A model generated the notes under the pieces. It saw only the letters and a list, made by a program, of their open reading frames with translations, made no database searches and had not been told where the DNA came from. Shown here in pieces: positions 1 to 4,393 of a DNA stretch of 5,461 bases. The stretch's first letter is position 1. Every line of letters begins with the position of its first letter. Origin of the DNA: Deltaproteobacteria bacterium (lineage in GTDB: Bacteria; Myxococcota_A; Polyangia; HGW-17; SLPX01); the NCBI GenBank assembly GCA_011390535.1, contig JAABSF010000219.1, positions 1 through 5,461 of the forward strand, read 5' to 3'. The translations under genes were made by a program, and so were the position numbers.

Positions 1-448
1 CCTGTGTCGACGGCACAGTAATTTCGGTAAAAATATAATCGTATATATCGCCTTCTCCGAGGCTCGCATCAGGGCAACAATCATTACACCAAAAAGGGTC
101 TTCAAAGGTGTTGCAGATACCGTCTTCGTTGCAAGGTTGAGCCTCGTTGCAAAACCACTCTTCAGCACACTCCGGGTCTTCGCAATCGGTTAAACCATTG
201 TCGTCGTCATCCAACCCGCTGTCGCAGATTTCAACAGGTGCGCAAGCGGGATGATCCTCACAGTCAGGGTCTTCACAGTCGGTCAGCCCGTCACCGTCTT
301 CGTCTATCCCGCTGTCGCAGATCTCGTCGTGTTCTTCTTCTTCCACTACATCGAAAGAGTAATTGCATGTCAGCAAAACCAGAGAAGCAACGGCGCAAAC
401 AAAAGGAAAGAACCTTTTAAGGTATGTTCTGCAGAAAGCCTTTTCCAT
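1..448 (-). CDS. Cys/Asp-rich secreted lipoprotein, N-terminal part (runs off left edge)
   Basis: 149 codons read without a stop to the window edge; the C-terminus is missing. The N-terminus is basic (KAFCRTYLKR), followed by a hydrophobic stretch (about residues 13-27) ending in LLTC, so Cys28 is a plausible lipidation site. Thr just before the Cys is less usual than Gly or Ala. An acidic linker (VVEEEEHDE) follows, then two copies of a unit with identical Cys spacing (C44/C58/C63/C69 and C75/C89/C94/C100), each holding a DxDxDGLTDCEDPxC-like core. A third Cys cluster (C106, C112, C121, C124, C125; GIC...WCNDC) resembles the CGDGxCxxxE...CxxDC motifs of myxobacterial surface proteins. The Asp-rich cores look like calcium-binding loops; disulfides outside the cytoplasm are likely. 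I chose the ATG at 446-448; an in-frame ATG at 470-472 would add eight residues, and neither has a clear ribosome binding site. Function unknown; probably an exported surface protein. Confidence 0.75.
   Translation of the reverse strand, partial: MEKAFCRTYLKRFFPFVCAVASLVLLTCNYSFDVVEEEEHDEICDSGIDEDGDGLTDCEDPDCEDHPACAPVEICDSGLDDDDNGLTDCEDPECAEEWFCNEAQPCNEDGICNTFEDPFWCNDCCPDASLGEGDIYDYIFTEITVPSTQ
149..325 (-). repeat. Two Asp-rich Cys-framed protein repeats, 93-nt period
   Basis: Residues 42-69 and 73-100 of the lipoprotein are two copies of one unit (EICDSGxDxDxxGLTDCEDPxC followed by a final Cys). The four Cys keep the same spacing of 14, 5 and 6 residues. The DNA has drifted at many third positions, so this is an old duplication held by protein selection. 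The Asp pattern resembles the calcium loops of thrombospondin type 3 repeats, though the match is only by pattern. Confidence 0.75.
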
Positions 449-688
449 TACAGCGCTTTTTATCAAGGGCATGACTTTTGAAGTCTTTCTTTTTATCGTT
501 CTAAAAACAGGGTAGACCTAATATCCATTTTAGCCCACAAGGGATAAAATACAAAGATCAAACCTGTTTGCGAAAAAGAAGGGCACTTCACCGATAATAT
601 AAGCGCCTCTGATTTCGGGAAAAATGGGAAGAGTAGAAATTAAAGTTCAAACAAGTGAATGCGCTGACGACGTAACAGACGATCAGGT

Positions 689-1807
689 TTAATAGGACAG
701 ATCGATTGGAGAGATTGTGTCTATAATGTCTTCGTAGTCATCGAACCAGTAGGCTTCGGGGTTTCTTTTACAGATAAAAACTTTCCCGCTGTCGTCCGGA
801 TCCGCTGCTCTGTGGATACGAAAGATTGTGTTTTCTTCGGTCATGGCCACTACTTCGATCTTCCCGTCGGAATGAGACATGGTAAGTTTGGCTCTCTTTC
901 CCAGCCCTGAGCACATCCCTCGCGCCGTCTGGAATACGTGAAAGGCTTCTTCCACCGGGATAGCGTAAGTTAGATTTCCTGTGGTTGGTCTGCACAAGAA
1001 GACGTAATAAGGAGGTACACCCATATATGACAAAGTGTTGAACAATTCGCCTAAAACCTTTGGTTCGTCGTTGATTCCCCGGAGTAACGGCGTCTGGTTA
1101 CAGAGAATCCCTCCAGCCTTAATAAGCATATCACACGCTTTCAGGCTGACATCCGTGATCTCTTTGGGGTGAGAGAAGTGAAGCATGAAATAGATTCTTT
1201 TATCCTTAAGAGAATGTTTTTTTACCATTTCCAGCAGAGTAGGATCGTTGATTACTCGATATGGATCGTAAGAGAGCAATTTGGTGCCGAGTCGGATGAT
1301 CTTTACGTTGGGTATCTCTCTTAGGTTGCTTATGAGATTTTCGAGTTTTTCCGTTGAGAGCATGAGCGCGTCACCGCCGGTGATGAGCACATTGTTGATC
1401 TCGCTATGCTCTCGAATATATTGAAAGGCAGTTTCATAATCCCTTAGCACCTCTTTTTGTTCAGGGTGGATAAACAGCCTTTTTCGGAAACAATACCTGC
1501 AATATCCCCCGCAGGAATCGCTGGCCAGAACCACCGTAGTGCTTCGATATTTATGCTGAAGCCCAGGTATTATTGAATATTTCTTTTCATTGGAGGCGTC
1601 CAATTCGCCCCACTTTTGCAGCTCTTCCCGGCAGGGTATAATGATCCTTTTTATGGGGTCGTTGGGATCTTCCCAGTCGATCAAGGACAGGTAGTAATCA
1701 TTTGATTTAAACTCATACTTTTCCAAAACTTGGTTCATGTTTTCCAAGTCTTTTGCTTCTATTTCTTCTATCTCTCTTATGTCATTTACGTAACGAGGTT
1801 CGGCCAT
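689..1807 (-). CDS. kamA: KamA-family radical SAM, PLP-dependent aminomutase; substrate uncertain
   Basis: A complete 372-residue protein of the lysine 2,3-aminomutase (KamA/EpmB) family, which moves an amino group between adjacent carbons using a [4Fe-4S] cluster, S-adenosylmethionine and PLP; cytoplasmic. The radical SAM cluster motif is C99-x3-C103-x2-C106 (CGGYCRYCFRKR). The SAM-binding GGD is at 144-146 (VLITGGDALML). Other family blocks are HFSHPKEIT (210-218), CNQTPLLRGIND (236-247) and the expected PLP lysine K316 in SDGKIEVV. The C-terminal tail differs from classical KamA. Family knowledge: Asp293 and Asp330 of the clostridial enzyme bind lysine. Aligning on shared PV, RG and SG anchors puts Arg273 at the Asp293 position and a Thr/Met at Asp330, so glutamate or another amino acid is as likely as lysine. 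The start is firm: AAGGAG at 1813-1818 lies 5 nt before the ATG. No beta-lysine acetyltransferase gene (ablB) adjoins it. Confidence 0.88.
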   Translation of the reverse strand: MAEPRYVNDIREIEEIEAKDLENMNQVLEKYEFKSNDYYLSLIDWEDPNDPIKRIIIPCREELQKWGELDASNEKKYSIIPGLQHKYRSTTVVLASDSCGGYCRYCFRKRLFIHPEQKEVLRDYETAFQYIREHSEINNVLITGGDALMLSTEKLENLISNLREIPNVKIIRLGTKLLSYDPYRVINDPTLLEMVKKHSLKDKRIYFMLHFSHPKEITDVSLKACDMLIKAGGILCNQTPLLRGINDEPKVLGELFNTLSYMGVPPYYVFLCRPTTGNLTYAIPVEEAFHVFQTARGMCSGLGKRAKLTMSHSDGKIEVVAMTEENTIFRIHRAADPDDSGKVFICKRNPEAYWFDDYEDIIDTISPIDLSY

Positions 1808-1882
1808 CTGCGCTCCTTTAATTTTTGTGATTTGTTTATACGATTTTGTGACGTTTGTTTAATGCAACTTGTTTGCCCCCCT

Positions 1883-1900
1883 TTTCCCTCGAAAGGGAAA
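1883..1900. promoter_or_regulatory. 7-bp hairpin in the kamA-like gene's upstream region
   Basis: TTTCCCT and AGGGAAA form a perfect 7-bp stem around four bases; read on the minus strand the loop is TTCG, a stable tetraloop. It lies about 75 nt upstream of the kamA-like start codon. On the plus strand it is followed by TTTTCTTTTA, which gives it a terminator look, yet no plus-strand gene ends here. It could be an element of the kamA leader or an operator. The structure is seen in the sequence; the role is a guess. Confidence 0.35.
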
Positions 1901-1913
1901 TTTTCTTTTATTC

Positions 1914-1923
1914 GAGTATACTC
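1914..1923. promoter_or_regulatory. 10-bp perfect palindrome GAGTATACTC
   Basis: A perfect 10-bp palindrome about 105 bp upstream of the kamA-like start, of a size a dimeric repressor could bind. No regulator gene lies nearby and only one copy was seen, so the operator reading is weak. Confidence 0.25.
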
Positions 1924-1947
1924 ACATTAACCTTTTGGTGCAACCAC

Positions 1948-1991
1948 TGGGAGCCGGGATTATTTCCTGCCGACATTTTGGTTAGCTCCCA
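1948..1991. repeat. Inverted repeat TGGGAGC / GCTCCCA, 30-nt loop
   Basis: Two perfect 7-bp arms (1948-1954 and 1985-1991) flank 30 bases. CAA at 1941-1943 and TTG at 1992-1994 could extend it after an internal loop. The length allows a small RNA stem or a two-site operator; neither is shown. Confidence 0.35.
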
Positions 1992-2007
1992 TTGTCAATA
2001 TCTTACC

Positions 2008-2028
2008 GTTTACCATTTATCATTTATC
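2008..2028. repeat. Three tandem heptamers (GTTTACC, ATTTATC, ATTTATC)
   Basis: Three adjacent 7-nt units differing at two positions, inside the non-coding divergent region. They are AT-rich and may be a replication-slippage repeat; no function can be assigned. Confidence 0.4.
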
Positions 2029-2203
2029 ATGAAGAGCATTTAAGGGATCGGCCTGGTTGGAGCTTCGGCAACGGGTCCTCGGTTTGTGGGTTGGACTCTT
2101 TGGGTGTTTTGTGACATGTTTTTTTCTTGTTTGAAGGTGTTTTGTTGAGGTAATGCTTTTATTGTTGGTTTTGGATCTGGTTACGTGTTTTATGGTTGCA
2201 TGT

Positions 2204-2225
2204 CTTTGGATATGAAAATCCAAAG
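2204..2225 (+). promoter_or_regulatory. 8-bp perfect hairpin upstream of plsC
   Basis: CTTTGGAT and ATCCAAAG form a perfect 8-bp stem around the loop ATGAAA, ending 63 nt before the plsC start codon. There is no T-run after it, so it is not an intrinsic terminator. Its place suggests an mRNA leader structure or an operator for plsC. Confidence 0.4.
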
Positions 2226-2288
2226 CGTTGCTGGAAATGAAGTAGCGCTTAGGTTTTTTCATGAACTTCAGAGAACAGTAGGAGCTTA

Positions 2289-3050
2289 ATGAATACAGAT
2301 AGGATGAAACAGAGAATTGAACGGTTTGTTGATGGGGTCAGGTCTCTTGGGAACTGGGGTCTTTTATGTGTGGATACAACCGTATTGGGGACCAGCACGA
2401 TCTTGATCAGCTTTTTAGATGAGGATGGTTTTCGTACGGATCATGTTGGGCGTTTGTGGTCCAGGATCAATTTGAAATCCACGGGGATCGAAGTGGATGT
2501 AGAAGGGCGGGATAACTTGGATCCTGAATCGCCTTACGTCATAATGGTAAATCATTCCAGCTTGCTGGATATTTTTGTCATTTATGATGCGTTGCCCCGT
2601 CAGATCAGGTGGGTGATGAAGTCAGAGTTGAGAAAGGTGCCGATTTTTGGTTTCGCGTGTGAAAAGATGGGCCATGTTTATGTTGAAAGGGGGAGCGGAG
2701 AGTCGGCGAGGGAATCCATGCGAAATGCTGCACGTAAAGTAGCGGCTGGAGCTTCGGTTGTTTTTTTTCCGGAAGGTACGAGAAATAATGGCGTTGATCT
2801 ACTACCGTTTAAAAAAGGTGGCTTTAGGCTCGCGATTCAGGCTGAAGTGCCGATAGTTCCGGTTGTGATCCACGGAACATCGGATCTAATGCCTTCTGGT
2901 GATTGGGTGTGTAAGAAAGGAAGGATAAAGGTTAATATTTTAAAGCCCATTTCCACTAAAGGCATGACTTTTGACCATCTTCCGGATTTAATGGCCGAAA
3001 CCCGCGAGGTTATGGAGGGGGAGTTGAAGGGCAAATGTGTAGATGAATGA
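2289..3050 (+). CDS. plsC: PlsC-type 1-acyl-sn-glycerol-3-phosphate acyltransferase
   Basis: A complete 253-residue protein of the PlsC/LPLAT acyltransferase family. The expected reaction is transfer of a fatty acyl chain to the 2-position of 1-acylglycerol 3-phosphate, giving phosphatidic acid for membrane lipids at the inner face of the cytoplasmic membrane. All four family blocks are present. The catalytic HxxxxD is H89-D94 in NHSSLLD. Block II is around KSELRKVPIFG (111-121) and VYVERG (130-135). Block III is FPEGTR (160-165), which binds the glycerol phosphate. Block IV is VPIVPVVI (187-194). A hydrophobic segment at about 23-43 may anchor the protein. AGGAG at 2280-2284 lies 4 nt before the ATG. 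It stands alone, divergent from the kamA-like gene and 147 bp before the next gene. Substrate preference within the family (lysophosphatidate or another lyso-lipid) cannot be read from sequence. Confidence 0.92.
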   Translation: MNTDRMKQRIERFVDGVRSLGNWGLLCVDTTVLGTSTILISFLDEDGFRTDHVGRLWSRINLKSTGIEVDVEGRDNLDPESPYVIMVNHSSLLDIFVIYDALPRQIRWVMKSELRKVPIFGFACEKMGHVYVERGSGESARESMRNAARKVAAGASVVFFPEGTRNNGVDLLPFKKGGFRLAIQAEVPIVPVVIHGTSDLMPSGDWVCKKGRIKVNILKPISTKGMTFDHLPDLMAETREVMEGELKGKCVDE

Positions 3051-3197
3051 GTGGTGGGGGGATAGAAGATAGGAAAGGATAGGTGGGCACCTTTTATTCG
3101 AATGTTATCGGTTTTGCCTTTTTTTTTTGTCTCGATTTTGTATAAAGCAGACCAGAGACCAGCATACGCACACAGCAAGCATAAGCAGAGGATATAG
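3051..3197 (+). other. plsC to 90-residue-gene spacer with a T10 run
   Basis: A 147-bp gap. A run of ten T (3119-3128) follows TGCC (3115-3118), which can pair with GGCA (3086-3089) across a long loop. An AGGT/ACCT hairpin at 3081-3092 lies upstream. As a terminator for plsC this is weak: four pairs with a 25-nt loop. TATAAA at 3141-3146 could be a -10 box for the next gene, but I see no -35 at proper spacing. Confidence 0.35.
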
Positions 3198-3470
3198 ATG
3201 TCGGAAGAAAAAGAATTGGTGAAAGAATTCAAAGCTTACGTCAAGCGGTTTGATGAAGAGATCGGCGTAAAGGACTTTGGAGAATTCGGGACTTGGAACG
3301 GAAAGCTTATAAAGAAGCTTAAGTATGACGAGTTTGCGAGCAAGTGGAAAGAATATCGACAACTGGATGTTCTTTATACAGGTATTTTAGAGCGCGGTGA
3401 TACAGTTAATGATGTGGTCTTGAAGTCACTGCGTGACTGTGCAGCGGAGTTGTTGGTGAAGATAGAATAG
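3198..3470 (+). CDS. Small charged protein of unknown function (90 residues)
   Basis: I do not recognise this protein. It is cytoplasmic by appearance: no signal peptide, no membrane segment, one Cys (C81). It is rich in Lys, Glu and Asp and probably mostly helical, with a helix-like N-terminus (EEKELVKEFKAYVKRFDEE), a central GEFGTWNGKLIKKLKYDEF block, an aromatic-basic stretch (KWKEYRQ) and an amphipathic C-terminal helix (NDVVLKSLRDCAAELLVKI). Support for a real gene: GAGG at 3188-3191 six nt before the ATG, balanced protein-like composition, and an intrinsic terminator starting 20 nt after the stop codon. It looks like a single-gene transcript, or the tail of a plsC transcript, and is cut off from rnfA by that terminator. 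Confidence 0.65.
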   Translation: MSEEKELVKEFKAYVKRFDEEIGVKDFGEFGTWNGKLIKKLKYDEFASKWKEYRQLDVLYTGILERGDTVNDVVLKSLRDCAAELLVKIE

Positions 3471-3490
3471 TCAAATCTTTTCTGAAGAGG

Positions 3491-3518
3491 AAGAGCCAAA
3501 ACTAAAGCTCTTTTTTTT
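3491..3518 (+). terminator. Intrinsic terminator after the 90-residue gene
   Basis: AAGAGC (3491-3496) pairs with GCTCTT (3507-3512) around a 10-nt A-rich loop; the stem runs into eight consecutive T (3511-3518). It begins 20 nt past the stop codon. It should separate this transcript from the rnf genes. Confidence 0.75.
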
Positions 3519-3807
3519 ATCGGATAGAGGACGTGTTCGGAGTATCACTTTTTTTTAAGACCTTTTTACTCACCTTTCTTCAAGTTTCAGCTACCACCCC
3601 AATAAAAAAGACGAGTGAAGCCTCACTATCTTACGCATTGCGCCGGTATGCTTCAGGTCCTTCCGGTTCCATCCGGAGTTGGGTGAAGGGGCTGCTTGTT
3701 TTTTCGGCGTGGCGGTCCATTTCCGGGGTTGCGCAGCAGTGTTCAGGGCCACATTTACCCCAAGTTTCGAGTTTTCTTTGGTTTAGAAGAGAATATGAAG
3801 GAGAGTT
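3519..3807 (+). other. Non-coding leader upstream of rnfA
   Basis: 289 bp between the terminator and rnfA. It should carry the rnf promoter, but I find no convincing -35/-10 or sigma-54 pair. Two small perfect stems are visible: AGTGA/TCACT (3614-3627, loop AGCC) and TCCGG/CCGGA (3662-3677, loop TTCCAT). The middle (about 3635-3755) looks richer in G and C than the flanking spacer. I could not match it to an FMN, TPP, cobalamin or other riboswitch. The plus-strand frames of 95 and 71 codons here overlap the rnfA start out of frame and look like noise. AAGGAG at 3798-3803, 4 nt before the ATG, is the rnfA ribosome binding site. Confidence 0.5.
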
Positions 3808-4386
3808 ATGGAATATCTAATTCTGGCCATCAACGCGATACTCGTTGGAAACTTGGTTTTGGCAAAGTTTTTGGGTATTTGCCCTTTTCTCGGGGTTTCC
3901 AAGAAGGTTAGCACGGCCCTTGGGATGTCTGCCGCTGTCACCTTTGTTATGACCCTCGCGGCTGTGGTTGTTTGGGGGGTGAATCGACTTGTGCTGGTTC
4001 CATTGAGTTTGGAATACCTCAGGATCATCGCGTTTATTTTGGTTATCGCATCTCTTGTGCAGCTCACTGAAATGGTACTGCAGAAGTTCTCTCCTGCTTT
4101 GTATGACTCCTTGGGGATTTATTTGCCTTTGATAACAACTAATTGCGCCATACTTGGGGTCGCGGTGTTGAACGTGGATTTCGGCCGGGGGTTGGTTGCT
4201 ACAGTAGTCTACAGTTTCTCTGCAGCGATCGGGTTTACCGTGGCATTGCTTTTGTTTGCAGGTATCCGTGAGCGTTTGGAGACATCGGATATACCCGAGG
4301 CCTTTGAAGGGGCGGCTACCGCCCTCATAACAGCAGGCATCCTGTCTTTGGCGTTTATGGGCTTTGCAGGCCTTGTTCCTGGTTGA
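3808..4386 (+). CDS. rnfA: Rnf complex membrane subunit RnfA
   Basis: A complete 192-residue integral membrane protein, one residue shorter than E. coli RsxA and alike over its whole length (KFLGxCPFxGVSKK, LPLITTNCA, LxFAxIRERL, ALITAGxxSLAFMGFxGLV). RnfA and RnfE form the membrane core of the Rnf ferredoxin:NAD oxidoreductase, which couples electron transfer to Na+ or H+ movement. Six membrane segments are expected, roughly at residues 2-20, 37-57, 68-90, 103-122, 130-153 and 168-189. Cys25 (GICPF) and Cys113 (TTNCA) are the conserved pair that, with two Cys of RnfE, hold a [2Fe-2S] cluster inside the membrane in this family. A strong AAGGAG lies 4 nt before the ATG. It is the first gene of its cluster, with rnfB starting 7 nt after its stop. 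No rnfE, G, D or C lies upstream. Confidence 0.97.
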   Translation: MEYLILAINAILVGNLVLAKFLGICPFLGVSKKVSTALGMSAAVTFVMTLAAVVVWGVNRLVLVPLSLEYLRIIAFILVIASLVQLTEMVLQKFSPALYDSLGIYLPLITTNCAILGVAVLNVDFGRGLVATVVYSFSAAIGFTVALLLFAGIRERLETSDIPEAFEGAATALITAGILSLAFMGFAGLVPG

Positions 4387-4393
4387 GGTTACT

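Larger units (their letters stand above)
1808..2288. other. Divergent intergenic region between kamA-like gene and plsC
   Basis: 481 bp without a credible gene. It must hold the promoters of both flanking genes, but I could not find a well-spaced -35/-10 pair for either. It contains a hairpin (1883-1900), a 10-bp palindrome (1914-1923), a long-loop inverted repeat (1948-1991), three heptamer repeats (2008-2028) and a second hairpin (2204-2225), listed separately. From about 2045 to 2215 the plus strand is markedly rich in G and T and poor in C and A. A minus-strand reading frame of 80 codons crosses this stretch, but its product is a low-complexity Lys/Thr/His/Ser string caused by the skew, and I do not call it. 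Confidence 0.6.

Noticed and set aside
468..481. 14-nt match GGCATGACTTTTGA, also at 2961-2974 inside plsC
   Set aside because: One copy lies in coding sequence and the flanks diverge at once; a chance match is the simplest reading.
473..485. GACTT/AAGTC hairpin followed by a T-rich stretch on the plus strand
   Set aside because: Only five weak base pairs, and no plus-strand gene ends there; at most it might mask the start region of the lipoprotein mRNA on the minus strand.
2020..2262. 80-codon minus-strand reading frame upstream of plsC
   Set aside because: The product is a low-complexity Lys/Thr/His/Ser string produced by the G/T-rich plus strand; no ribosome binding site and no family-like motif.
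3662..3677. CCGGTTCCATCCGG, resembling a tRNA T-arm
   Set aside because: The loop is six bases rather than seven, and no acceptor, D or anticodon stem can be placed around it.
3709..3736. TGGCGG...TTGCG as a sigma-54 promoter before rnfA
   Set aside because: The distance between the GG and GC elements is several bases too long for a -24/-12 promoter.
3533..3820. 95-codon plus-strand reading frame in the rnfA leader
   Set aside because: It runs out of frame into rnfA, has no ribosome binding site, and its sequence shows no recognisable domain.
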